This document shows, piece after piece, positions 7,228-15,586 of a DNA stretch of 56,595 nucleotides. The DNA is taken from the NCBI GenBank assembly GCA_910589025.1, contig CAJURM010000018.1:1-56595 (forward strand), in the 5' to 3' direction. The first letter of the stretch is position 1, and each line of letters begins with the position of its first letter. The translations under genes and the position numbers were made by a program. This DNA comes from an uncultured Odoribacter sp. (lineage in GTDB: Bacteria; Bacteroidota; Bacteroidia; Bacteroidales; Marinifilaceae). The notes below the pieces were generated by a model. The model ran no database searches, was not told the origin of the DNA, and saw only the letters and a program-made list of their open reading frames with translations.

Positions 7228-9366
7228 TTATAGCTTTTTCAATCCTTTCAACACCTGCGGGTCGGTCACTTCCATAATACTTATAGCATAACCGCCACCG
7301 GGAGCCGCTTTCAGCTTCAACTTCGAAGTGCTGGTCAAAATCCCTTTACGAATCACATAAGCCTGTGGATTGTGTTCATAATGGGCGTCTTTGGCGTCCA
7401 TGTACACAGTGGCAACATACTTTTTCCCCGGTTCCAGAAAATTGAATGACAAATCTGAAACATGTCCGTTCTCATCAGCCGTACAGCCCACAAACCAATT
7501 TTCCGTTCCCTTGGCTTTTCTTGCCACAGTGATATAATCACCCGGTTCTGCTTCCAGATAACGGCTGTCGTCCCAGTCCACCGCCACATCTTTGATAAAC
7601 TGGAATGCATCCATGTGAGGCTCATAATTTTCAATCATGTCTGCCGCCATCTGCAAGGGGCTGTACATCGTCACATACAACGCCAGCTGCCGTGCCAGGG
7701 TAGAGTGGACAAAAGAATGATTGTCCGGATTGGCTTTGCTCACTTTTGTTTCAAAAATACCCGGAGTGTAATCCATCGGTCCTCCCATCAGGCGGGTAAA
7801 CGGCAAAATAGTCGTGTGGTCGGGATTACTTCCTCCGAAAGCCTCGTATTCCGTACCCCGTGCCGATTCATTGCCTATCAGGTTGGGATACGTACGGCAC
7901 AGTCCTGTAGGGCGTACCGCCTCGTGGGCATTCACCATAATCTTATATTCGGCTGCCTTTTTCACGGCATACAAATAGTGATTTACCAACCACTGTCCGT
8001 AATGGTACTCTCCTCGCGGAATAATATTTCCCACATATCCGCTCTTCACGGCATTATATCCGTTGTCTACCATAAACTGGTAGGCTTTTTCCATGTGCCG
8101 TTCATAATTACGTACAGAGGAAGAGGTTTCGTGGTGCATCATCAGTTTCACGCCTTTGGATTCGGCATAGCGGCGCAGCTCCTGCACATCGAAATCGGGA
8201 TAAGGGGTAACGAAATCAAACACATAATCTTTCGTTTTCCCTGCCCAGTCTTCCCAACCTTCATTCCAGCCTTCCACCAATACCTGGTCGAAACCATGCT
8301 TGGCTGCGAAGTCGATGTATTTCTTCACATGTGCCGTATTCGCAGCATGTTTCCCGTTCGGTACCGCTTTGGAATAATCCGTCTCTCCCAACTTCACGGC
8401 AGGCAGGTCGGTATAAGCCCAAGAACTCTTCCCCGTAATCATCTCCCACCAAACGCCCACATATTTCACTGGCTTAATCCACGATACATCCTCGTAGGCA
8501 CACGGTTCATTCAAATTCAATATCAATTTAGACGCCAATATCTCCCGGGCATCATCACTGACCATAACAGTTCTCCACGGCGAACGGCAAGGAGCCTGCA
8601 TATAACCCTTGTCCCCAATGGCATCCGGCGTCAGCCAGGATTCAAACACCATATTTTTATCATCCAGGTTCAAATGCATACAGGCATAATCCACCAAAGC
8701 GGCCTCGTGGATATTGATATACAAACCATCGTCACTCTTCATCATCAGAGAGGTCTGCACACCCGTCGGCGAAAACGGGGTCTGGGAAGAATTCGGCGTA
8801 ATGGCCCCTTTCATCAACCCTCGGATTTCTGACAGCTTAGAGGTCACGGTGCTGTACTCCTGTGTATCATAATCTCCCGGTATCCAGAATGCTTTATGGT
8901 CACCCGCCATGGCAAACTGGGAATGTTCTTCCTTAATTACAAAATAATTCAACTCCGACTGCTGCGGAAACTCATAGCGGAATCCCAGACCGTCATTAAA
9001 CAGACGGAAACGAATAATCATTGTCCGCCCGGTCTCTGCCTGCTTTAACGTCAATTCCAATTCATTATAATGGTTGCGGATATTTTTCACCTCTCCCCAC
9101 ACCGGCTGCCAGGTTTCGTCAAAAGTGGAAATCTGTTCTCCGGCCACACTGAAACCGCTCATCAGGTCCTTGTCATTTTTCAGTTCCAAGCCCAGGTAAC
9201 TCGATTTTATCACCGGTCTCTGCTTGTAATTCAACGCATACACCGGACGTCCGTTTTTCACTTCCGCCTGCAGGACCAAATTCCCGTCCGGGGATTTCAG
9301 CTCCACTGCTTTCAGTCCCAAAGCAGCCAGCAAACACACAAATAAGATCTGTAATTTTTTCATCAT
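7228..9366 (-). CDS. Glycoside hydrolase family 97, SusB-like alpha-glucosidase
   Basis: From the start at 9366 the protein has 712 residues with a signal peptide (MMKKLQILFVCLLAALGLKA). The reading frame extends upstream to 9447, but that ATG lies in the promoter -7 box, so it is not used. The three glutamates in HHET, NAHEAVRPTG and RGTEYE are spaced 69 and 24 residues apart (Glu413, Glu482, Glu506 here), the same spacing as Glu439, Glu508 and Glu532 of Bacteroides SusB. This predicts an inverting, calcium-dependent alpha-glucosidase of the periplasm rather than the Asp-nucleophile alpha-galactosidase branch. No SusC/SusD pair is adjacent; the neighbouring regulator at 9596 probably controls it. 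Confidence 0.93.
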   Translation of the reverse strand: MMKKLQILFVCLLAALGLKAVELKSPDGNLVLQAEVKNGRPVYALNYKQRPVIKSSYLGLELKNDKDLMSGFSVAGEQISTFDETWQPVWGEVKNIRNHYNELELTLKQAETGRTMIIRFRLFNDGLGFRYEFPQQSELNYFVIKEEHSQFAMAGDHKAFWIPGDYDTQEYSTVTSKLSEIRGLMKGAITPNSSQTPFSPTGVQTSLMMKSDDGLYINIHEAALVDYACMHLNLDDKNMVFESWLTPDAIGDKGYMQAPCRSPWRTVMVSDDAREILASKLILNLNEPCAYEDVSWIKPVKYVGVWWEMITGKSSWAYTDLPAVKLGETDYSKAVPNGKHAANTAHVKKYIDFAAKHGFDQVLVEGWNEGWEDWAGKTKDYVFDFVTPYPDFDVQELRRYAESKGVKLMMHHETSSSVRNYERHMEKAYQFMVDNGYNAVKSGYVGNIIPRGEYHYGQWLVNHYLYAVKKAAEYKIMVNAHEAVRPTGLCRTYPNLIGNESARGTEYEAFGGSNPDHTTILPFTRLMGGPMDYTPGIFETKVSKANPDNHSFVHSTLARQLALYVTMYSPLQMAADMIENYEPHMDAFQFIKDVAVDWDDSRYLEAEPGDYITVARKAKGTENWFVGCTADENGHVSDLSFNFLEPGKKYVATVYMDAKDAHYEHNPQAYVIRKGILTSTSKLKLKAAPGGGYAISIMEVTDPQVLKGLKKL

Positions 9367-9444
9367 TGATTTATTTATCGGTTTAATTTTATTTGCCACG
9401 ACAACGTTTGCACTCTCCGGCATTACTTTTCGTTCCGGTTGCAG

Positions 9445-9498
9445 CAAAAATACATACAGAAAAGAATCGTACTCCTTCCTCCCTTGAAAAAAGGAGTA
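9445..9498 (-). promoter_or_regulatory. GH97 promoter with AAGGAGTA repeats
   Basis: The minus-strand -7 box TATTTTTG lies at 9445-9452. Immediately upstream, TACTCCTT (9470-9477) and AAGGAGTA (9491-9498) form an inverted pair with a 13-nt spacer. A third AAGGAGTA lies at 9568-9575, between the GH97 promoter and the regulator gene. Their position and repetition suggest an activator site. Confidence 0.5.
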
Positions 9499-9595
9499 AC
9501 ATTACACGATTTTTAACACATAAACAACTGTAATTGTGTTACTTGCAAACAGAGCTTTTTTCTTAAAAAGGAGTAAAAACACCCAGCAACAACTG

Positions 9596-11278
9596 TCAAT
9601 AAGTACCGATACGCATCACTTCTTTTTCAAAATCATCCCGGATTCCCTTGGCTTTATTGCGCATTTTGGTCCGGTAATTATAGATGGTTTTGAGGGAGTA
9701 GCGCAAAAATTCCGCAATCTTATTACTATCCGCGATCCCCAAACGAATCAAGGCAAAAATTCGCAATTCCGTATTTAATAACTCTCCCGGTTTCAGCACC
9801 ACCTCTTCCCCTTCCGTCAGCAAAGCATTAAAATCAGCTACAAAATCGGGGAACAGATGCAAAAATGCCATGTCAAAATTACGGTAAAACTCTTCCAGTT
9901 CTTCATCCACAAACTGAGTGGATTTCAATTCCCGGAACAAATCGTCCGTCTTTCCTCCCATAGCCATTTTGTTCAACGAACGGCGGTAAGCATCCAACTT
10001 GCCGAGATAGACAGAACAGAGGTCCAGAAAACGACCGATATAAGCCTCCTTGATATAATTGACTTCCGCCAGGCGGTTGTTAGTCTCCTGGAGACACCTG
10101 TTAGAATCCGACAAACGGGCATTCAGCTCCTGCAATTCATCATTCAGGACTTTCAACCGGGTGTTGGCATGCCCCACTTCCCGGCGTGCCGTAGCCAATC
10201 GCCTCATCTGTCGCCGCAAATAGAGGGCCAATACGATTAGAAACAACGCCAACAGACTGATACATAATAATGAAACCAGCATTTGCCGCCGTTGCAATTC
10301 GGTCTGCAAACGATACGCTTCGTGGATGATAGGCAATACCTGCGATACTTCTACCGTCCTTAAACGGGCATTACAAAAAGCCGCATCTTCCATCGCCCGT
10401 TTCATATAGCTATACGACCGCACAATATCCCCTTCTTCATACAGCAGGACTGCCAACTCCCGCAAAGAGATATACTCTTTGACCCCGCTTTTTAAATCCG
10501 CCAACGACGATACAATCAGATAATCCTTTTCTTTTTCTCGGTCTCCCATGTGGCGGTAAGCATCCGCCACGGAATAAGCCGTATACCCCACTTCCCGGCT
10601 ATCGGTATGCAATGTCCGGTAGTAAGGTAACAACAAATCCAGCGCTTCCCCATACTTACCGCAACAAATCAATTGCTCAGCACCGACCAGAATATGTGTA
10701 TCCTCTCTTTCCGGATACAGACGCAACAAAGAATCCCGGTACATATTCGCCAAATGCTCATACTCCTGTCGCAACTCTTTCCCGACGGCATAATCCCTCA
10801 TCGCTCCATACAATCTGTTATACAAACGGTAATAGTTTCCCAACAGTTCCTTTGGCAGCACATGCGCTTCCAGTTCATTTAACAAATTCAGGGCTTCCTG
10901 GTACATCCCCGTAATAATCCGTACCTCTGCCAGTTGCATCCGAGCCCGGAACATCTGTGCCGAATCCCCTGATTTCCTGGCAAGTTTCAGCTCCTCCTGA
11001 GCATAAAAAAGTGCCGAATCCGCCATATACACTTTGTACTCTTCCACCAAACGGTTGGTAACCGCCATCTGTTCCCCGACGGTAGCGGCTTGCAGTCTTT
11101 CCCGTTTTAACACGTCTATCCGTTCCTCTTTTTGCTGCTCATACGTCACCGGACGGGCAACAATCCGGTCCAGTTCCCTCAACTGGTCATCAGTCTCCCC
11201 ACCTCTCCTGCAAGCCAACAAAGAAAGACACAAAGCAACTCCTATACATACTCCTTTTTTCATCCTCTCAAAACTCAT
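9596..11278 (-). CDS. Membrane-spanning TPR regulator with C-terminal HTH (DUF6377-like, SusR-like layout)
   Basis: The 560-residue protein has an N-terminal signal sequence ending in the lipobox-like LLAC (an alternative start at 11263 gives the same signal), a TPR-rich periplasmic part (about residues 35-300), one membrane helix (about 325-350), a coiled coil (about 355-420), and a cytoplasmic C-terminus. That ends in a LuxR-like helix-turn-helix with IADSNKIAEFLRYSLKTIYNYRTKMRNKAKG. This layout is known for Bacteroidetes one-component sensors that bind a sugar outside and DNA inside, SusR being the classic case. Position beside a SusB-like enzyme supports an alpha-glucan or maltooligosaccharide signal, which is inference. 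Confidence 0.82.
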   Translation of the reverse strand: MSFERMKKGVCIGVALCLSLLACRRGGETDDQLRELDRIVARPVTYEQQKEERIDVLKRERLQAATVGEQMAVTNRLVEEYKVYMADSALFYAQEELKLARKSGDSAQMFRARMQLAEVRIITGMYQEALNLLNELEAHVLPKELLGNYYRLYNRLYGAMRDYAVGKELRQEYEHLANMYRDSLLRLYPEREDTHILVGAEQLICCGKYGEALDLLLPYYRTLHTDSREVGYTAYSVADAYRHMGDREKEKDYLIVSSLADLKSGVKEYISLRELAVLLYEEGDIVRSYSYMKRAMEDAAFCNARLRTVEVSQVLPIIHEAYRLQTELQRRQMLVSLLCISLLALFLIVLALYLRRQMRRLATARREVGHANTRLKVLNDELQELNARLSDSNRCLQETNNRLAEVNYIKEAYIGRFLDLCSVYLGKLDAYRRSLNKMAMGGKTDDLFRELKSTQFVDEELEEFYRNFDMAFLHLFPDFVADFNALLTEGEEVVLKPGELLNTELRIFALIRLGIADSNKIAEFLRYSLKTIYNYRTKMRNKAKGIRDDFEKEVMRIGTY

Positions 11279-11300
11279 ATAAGAAACCCATTCTACGGGA

Positions 11301-11330
11301 CAAAGATAGCCATAACCCGCAAAAACCCAA
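11301..11330 (-). promoter_or_regulatory. Promoter of the TPR/HTH regulator
   Basis: On the minus strand TTG (11328-11330) and TATCTTTG (11301-11308) are 19 nt apart, a close consensus match, with the ATG 22 nt downstream. Confidence 0.65.
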
Positions 11331-11374
11331 CAACCTGCCTCCTGTCACGAAGCCCGCCTTTTTCCCTGCTTGTT

Positions 11375-11405
11375 TTTGTACAAAGAGAAAGAAAATTTAA
11401 TTTTG
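11375..11405 (+). promoter_or_regulatory. Promoter of the first MATE gene
   Basis: TTTG (11375-11378) and TAATTTTG (11398-11405) are separated by 19 nt. The start codon is 49 nt downstream. Confidence 0.65.
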
Positions 11406-11453
11406 CCCGTAGAAATCAAGCCCTCCGGACCGGAAGATTTTTAAACACAAGGT

Positions 11454-12806
11454 ATGACAACTTCAAAAGAAATGACAACAGGGCGGGCTTTGCCGCTTCT
11501 TGTGAATTTCACATTACCCTTACTCTTAGGCAATATTCTTCAACAGACGTACTCTTTGGTGGATGCTGCCATCGTAGGGAAATATTTAGGCATCCATTCG
11601 CTGGCAGCAGTCGGAGCAAGCAGTTCCGTCATATTTCTCATTTTAGGATTCTGCAACGGGTGCAGTTGCGGTTTCGGAATCCCCGTTGCCCAGAAATTCG
11701 GAGCCAGGGATTACAGCCTGATGCGCCGTTACATCTTTGTCAGCCTGAAACTATCGCTCGTTTTATCCGTTGCCGTCGCTATTGTAACGAGCCTGTATTG
11801 TGCCGACATATTGCGTATCATGCAGACACCCGAAAATATTTTCGACGGGGCGTATGCCTACCTGCTGGTCACATTCATCGGTGTCCCCTGCACATTCTTA
11901 TACAATCTGCTTTCCAGCATCATCCGGGCTTTGGGCGACAGCAAAACCCCTTTCTGGTTTCTGCTATTCGCTACGGTCCTCAATGTTCTACTGGACCTCG
12001 TTTGCATATTGATTCTCGACTGGGGCGTCTTCGGTGCCGGCATCGCCACCGTTATCTCACAGGGCGTATCCGCCCTCCTGTGTTACTTCTATATGTTCCG
12101 GCATTTTCAGATATTGAAACCGGTGGGCAAAGAACGCAGGTTCCAGGGCGCATTGGCACGTAAACTGCTGAAAATCGGACTTCCCATGGGACTTCAGTTC
12201 TCCATCACGGCTATCGGCAGCATCATGCTGCAAAGTGCCAACAATGCTTTGGGAACCGCTTGTGTCGCCGCTTTTACCTCTGCCGTACGCATCAAAATGT
12301 TCTTCCTCTGTCCGTTGGAAAGCCTGGGCATTGCGATGGCCACATACAGCGGCCAGAATTACGGTGCCGGAAAACCGCGACGCATCCTGGAAGGTATCAA
12401 AGCCAGTGTGTTTATCATGCTCCTCTACACCGCACTTACATTTATTATCTTACTGAGCAGTTCGCGCCTGCTGGCCTTATTATTTGTAGACCCTGCCGAA
12501 ACGGAAATCCTGAAAAATACGGAATTATTCTTACACGTGGCCGCCTGCTTCTTCCCGGCCTTGGGACTGCTTTGCATTCTCCGTTACACCATCCAGGGAG
12601 TGGGATTTACAAACTTAGCCATGCTTTCCGGCGTATCGGAGATGACTGCCCGGGCATTGGTCAGTGTGTTTGCCGTACCTGCATTCGGTTATCTCGCCGT
12701 TTGTTTCGGCGACCCGATGGCATGGGTGGCTGCCGATTTGTTTCTTATTCCGGCATTTATTTTCGTCTACCGGAAAATCCGGAAATTACAATTATCCCCG
12801 CAATAG
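11454..12806 (+). CDS. MATE-family multidrug/sodium antiporter
   Basis: The 450-residue protein has about twelve hydrophobic segments in two similar halves, typical of MATE transporters (NorM/DinF-like). The opening FTLPLLLGNILQQTYSLVDAAIVGKYLG and the matching second-half start around residue 240 (KIGLPMGLQFSITAIGSIML) are family hallmarks. These inner-membrane proteins export cationic or other drugs in exchange for sodium or protons; the substrate cannot be read from sequence. It is transcribed alone from its own promoter, divergent from the regulator at 9596. Confidence 0.9.
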   Translation: MTTSKEMTTGRALPLLVNFTLPLLLGNILQQTYSLVDAAIVGKYLGIHSLAAVGASSSVIFLILGFCNGCSCGFGIPVAQKFGARDYSLMRRYIFVSLKLSLVLSVAVAIVTSLYCADILRIMQTPENIFDGAYAYLLVTFIGVPCTFLYNLLSSIIRALGDSKTPFWFLLFATVLNVLLDLVCILILDWGVFGAGIATVISQGVSALLCYFYMFRHFQILKPVGKERRFQGALARKLLKIGLPMGLQFSITAIGSIMLQSANNALGTACVAAFTSAVRIKMFFLCPLESLGIAMATYSGQNYGAGKPRRILEGIKASVFIMLLYTALTFIILLSSSRLLALLFVDPAETEILKNTELFLHVAACFFPALGLLCILRYTIQGVGFTNLAMLSGVSEMTARALVSVFAVPAFGYLAVCFGDPMAWVAADLFLIPAFIFVYRKIRKLQLSPQ

Positions 12807-12842
12807 TTTTCCCGGAGCAACACTATTAAAACTATATTATAC

Positions 12843-12896
12843 TAATTTGCAGTTTATTATCCAACCTTCCCCGGCATCTTCACGTTTAGGTTAGTA
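12843..12896 (+). promoter_or_regulatory. Promoter and leader with GTTTAGGTTAGTA core, copy A
   Basis: TAATTTGCA (near 12843-12851) resembles a -7 box with one base less between TA and TTTG. A leader of about 70 nt follows, containing GTTTAGGTTAGTA at 12884-12896. The same 13-mer occurs in the small RNA candidate at 45551-45636 at a similar distance from its promoter. Confidence 0.45.
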
Positions 12897-12918
12897 ACTA
12901 ACTATTAAATTAAATGCC

Positions 12919-13044
12919 ATGAATAGCACAAGTAAAAATTCAGAAAAAAGTCAGACCAGAAAGAGTACTGACAAAAAAACGCAACGTGAAAATCAGGACC
13001 AACGCAAAGACTCTACCAAAAAGAGCACCAAAACTTCGCGTTAA
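12919..13044 (+). CDS. 41-residue Ser/Lys-rich basic peptide
   Basis: The ORF starts at ATG 12919 and encodes 41 residues of almost only Ser, Thr, Lys, Arg, Asn, Gln, Glu and Asp, beginning MNSTSKNSEKSQTR and ending KKSTKTSR. It has no hydrophobic residue after Met1 and should be disordered and basic, as expected of a nucleic-acid-binding or histone-like tail peptide. A promoter-like sequence and leader lie upstream, and a clean terminator 24 nt after the stop closes a monocistronic transcript of about 230 nt. That framing is the main reason to call it real. I do not recognise the family. Confidence 0.6.
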   Translation: MNSTSKNSEKSQTRKSTDKKTQRENQDQRKDSTKKSTKTSR

Positions 13045-13067
13045 GCTACTGATACAATGTTACGATA

Positions 13068-13095
13068 ATACGGGATTCACGTCCCGTATTTTTTT
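13068..13095 (+). terminator. Terminator of the 41-residue peptide gene
   Basis: ATACGGGA (13068-13075) pairs with TCCCGTAT (13082-13089) around TTCACG, followed by a T-run. Confidence 0.85.
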
Positions 13096-13121
13096 ATTGA
13101 AAAATAAAAACAAGGCCAAGA

Positions 13122-14123
13122 TCACTCGGTCTGCTTTTCTATTTTCACCACTTCACCCAAATTGGGAATAATCACGGGGATACGGTGCTTCCGGGCTTCC
13201 TCCTCAAAAACCCTCGGAGGGTCGCTCAAGGGTTCATCCGATAAATCGAAAGTCCCGTAATGCATGGGGATGGTCAGTTTCGCATTCATCTCCACAGAGG
13301 CTTTTAACGAATCATAGGGCGAAATGTGGTTGGGCTGCATAAACCAGCGGGGCTTATAAGCCCCAATCCCCAACAAAGCATAATCGGGGGCACCGAAAAG
13401 TTCGGGAATCTCGGTAAAATGCTTGGAATAGCCCGTATCTCCGCTGTAATACACGGAAATACCGTTTGCCTGGAGCATAAAAGCCCCCCACAGTCTTTGT
13501 CCGCCATCATGCACAGACCGCTTGCTCCAATGCTGGGCAGGCAAAAAGGTCAGTTTCAGTCCCCCGTCTTCTATTTGCTGATACCAGCCGGATTCAATGA
13601 CCGACATTTCCGGAAACCACTTTTTGAGCAGCTCCCCGACACCCAACCCGCAGAACGCCTTCATCCCCGGATTGTTGCCATACAAGCGGACAATGCTCCG
13701 CTTGTCCAAATGGTCAAAATGGTCGTGGCTCAGCAAAAGATAATCTATATCCCGGAATATATCGGGATTGACCGGCAACTTACTACGACGGCGCACAAAA
13801 GGGATATTGCCGAACACGGGATCAAACATCAGGCGCTTGCCTCCGAACTGCATGAAAAAAGAGTTATGCCCCAACCACACCAAAGAATCTTCCCGGATAT
13901 GGTCCAGCGTATGCAGATACTCCGGCTGGGGATCCCATTTTTCACGCCTTTTTTCTTTCCGCTGGGGATTCATGGAAAAACGCCATTTCAAGATATTCCC
14001 CATCCCGGGCCTCATCCGGTGCTGCCGGTTGACAAAACGCCCCCTCACCACCGGATTCCCCTTCCAGTAAGGTTTTACAGTAATCAGTCCCTCGTTCCTC
14101 CGAAAAGAAATATGTTCACCCAT
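13122..14123 (-). CDS. MBL-fold metallohydrolase, NAPE-PLD-like
   Basis: The 333-residue protein has the metallo-beta-lactamase motif SHDHFDHLD (about residue 130), a later GAFMLQANGISVYYSGDTGYSKHF with the metal-bridging Asp, and the C-terminal MHYGTFDL histidine. The upstream region with DSLVWLGHNSFFMQFGGKRLMFDPVF is typical of the branch that includes N-acyl-phosphatidylethanolamine phospholipase D and bacterial UlaG-like enzymes. Two metal ions at the active site are expected. There is no signal peptide, so it is cytoplasmic or membrane-associated. The substrate is unknown; a lipid or phosphodiester is plausible. It stands alone, 73 bp downstream of nothing on its strand and ahead of the efflux operon's last gene. 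Confidence 0.85.
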   Translation of the reverse strand: MGEHISFRRNEGLITVKPYWKGNPVVRGRFVNRQHRMRPGMGNILKWRFSMNPQRKEKRREKWDPQPEYLHTLDHIREDSLVWLGHNSFFMQFGGKRLMFDPVFGNIPFVRRRSKLPVNPDIFRDIDYLLLSHDHFDHLDKRSIVRLYGNNPGMKAFCGLGVGELLKKWFPEMSVIESGWYQQIEDGGLKLTFLPAQHWSKRSVHDGGQRLWGAFMLQANGISVYYSGDTGYSKHFTEIPELFGAPDYALLGIGAYKPRWFMQPNHISPYDSLKASVEMNAKLTIPMHYGTFDLSDEPLSDPPRVFEEEARKHRIPVIIPNLGEVVKIEKQTE

Positions 14124-14196
14124 TTTTCATCTCCTTTTGTCTTACAAAAATACATTTTCGACAAAAGGATACCTATGGCTACAATCATAAAAAAAA

Positions 14197-15573
14197 TTAA
14201 TAATACGTATCGGCCTCCCAGCCTCCGCCCAGCACTTTATACAGATTGACTACGGCGATCAGTTCATCGCGTACAGCATTATTCAATCCGATCTGGGCGT
14301 CAAAAAATCCACGTTGCGCATCCAGCACATCCAAATAGCCGATTACTCCGTTGATATACTGCAAATTCGCCAGATCCAGATAAGAACGCGCAGCCTCTTC
14401 CAGATTCATGCGCGCCTGGCGTATTTCTTCAATTTTCCGGCAGGAAACAAGAGCATTGTTCACCTCTTTAAATGCCGTCAGCACCGCTTTCTGATAAGCA
14501 TACCCCTCCCCCTCGGCCACCGCCTTTGCCGCTTTATACTGCGCCCGGTTTTTCCCTAAATTAAACAGAGGTCCGGTCAACTGCCCGCCCAAAAAGAAAA
14601 AGGGAGACTTGAAAAATTCCGTCCACTGATTACTTTCCAGACCGTATTGCGCCGACAAGGTAAGTTTCGGGAACATATTTGTATAGGCCATTCCGGCTTT
14701 AGCCGTTGCCGCTTTGAGTCTATATTCCGCACCGCGGATGTCCGGACGCCGCTCCAGCAATTCCGAAGGAAGCCCTACAGGCAGCATACGGGGCAGTTTT
14801 TGCCGGCGAAGCCCCTCTCCCCGCCGTATGGCCCCCGGATACCTGCCTGTCAACAAACAAATGTCATTCTCCTGCAATTTAATTTTTCTCTCCAAATCCG
14901 GAACCAACGTAGCAGCCTTCGCCAACTCCACCTGTGCCTGCCGGAGAGAAGTTTCGGAGGTCAGCCCCCCTTCATAACGCAATTTTGCCAAATGTACCCC
15001 TTCTTCCCGGGCCGCCAGTGTCTGGCGTACAATCTTCAACTCTTCATCCAACGCACACAACTCATAATAAGCCTGGGCAACCTGGGCTATGATCGTCATT
15101 TGCAACGCCCGCTGTCCCTCGACCGTTTGAAGATATTCCGCCACAGCAGCCTGACTGCCCCAACGCAACCGTCCCCACAGGTCCACTTCCCACGACAATA
15201 ACCCCTTGGTTTCATAGATGTTCTCGGGCGTATAGTCATAATCCCGCTGTCCGCTGATTTTCATGTCCACCTTCGGAAAAATATCCGCCTTGGCAATGCG
15301 TTTGGAAGCCTCCGTAGACTTTATTCGGGTGATGGCCAGCTGCATGTCTTTATTATACACCAACGCTTCCCGTATCAACCCCTGCAACACGGTATCCGTG
15401 TACAAATCCCACCATTTCAGCTCACTCACGGACTCTGTGTCCGCCTTATTACCGACCTCTATCGCTGCCGGGAGGTTCAACTCGGGACGGACATATTCTT
15501 TCCCCACTTTACAGGAAACAAACAGTACACCCGCAATTATTCCGATACCCCCTATTTTATAGATTCCTCTCAT
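14197..15573 (-). CDS. Outer-membrane efflux lipoprotein, TolC/NodT type
   Basis: The 458-residue protein starts with a lipoprotein signal ending in FVSC (Cys21), followed by the NodT-family opening VGKEYVRPELNLPA. Two homologous OEP repeats are visible, each with long helices and short beta hairpins; GLTSETSLRQAQVELAKA and GVIGYLDVLDAQRGFFDAQ mark corresponding points in the two halves. It forms the trimeric outer-membrane channel for the RND pump encoded just upstream (gap 13 bp), and it is the third gene of the operon. Confidence 0.93.
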   Translation of the reverse strand: MRGIYKIGGIGIIAGVLFVSCKVGKEYVRPELNLPAAIEVGNKADTESVSELKWWDLYTDTVLQGLIREALVYNKDMQLAITRIKSTEASKRIAKADIFPKVDMKISGQRDYDYTPENIYETKGLLSWEVDLWGRLRWGSQAAVAEYLQTVEGQRALQMTIIAQVAQAYYELCALDEELKIVRQTLAAREEGVHLAKLRYEGGLTSETSLRQAQVELAKAATLVPDLERKIKLQENDICLLTGRYPGAIRRGEGLRRQKLPRMLPVGLPSELLERRPDIRGAEYRLKAATAKAGMAYTNMFPKLTLSAQYGLESNQWTEFFKSPFFFLGGQLTGPLFNLGKNRAQYKAAKAVAEGEGYAYQKAVLTAFKEVNNALVSCRKIEEIRQARMNLEEAARSYLDLANLQYINGVIGYLDVLDAQRGFFDAQIGLNNAVRDELIAVVNLYKVLGGGWEADTYY

Positions 15574-15586
15574 AACTCGAACATTT

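Noticed and set aside
7462..8832. 456-codon plus-strand ORF opposite the GH97 gene
   Set aside because: It is the reverse shadow of a gene with clear catalytic motifs; its protein is low-complexity His/Arg/Ile-rich and matches nothing.
11132..12163. 343-codon plus-strand ORF over the regulator promoter and the first MATE gene
   Set aside because: It lies in another frame of the MATE gene and across two well-supported promoters; the protein has a shadow-like composition.
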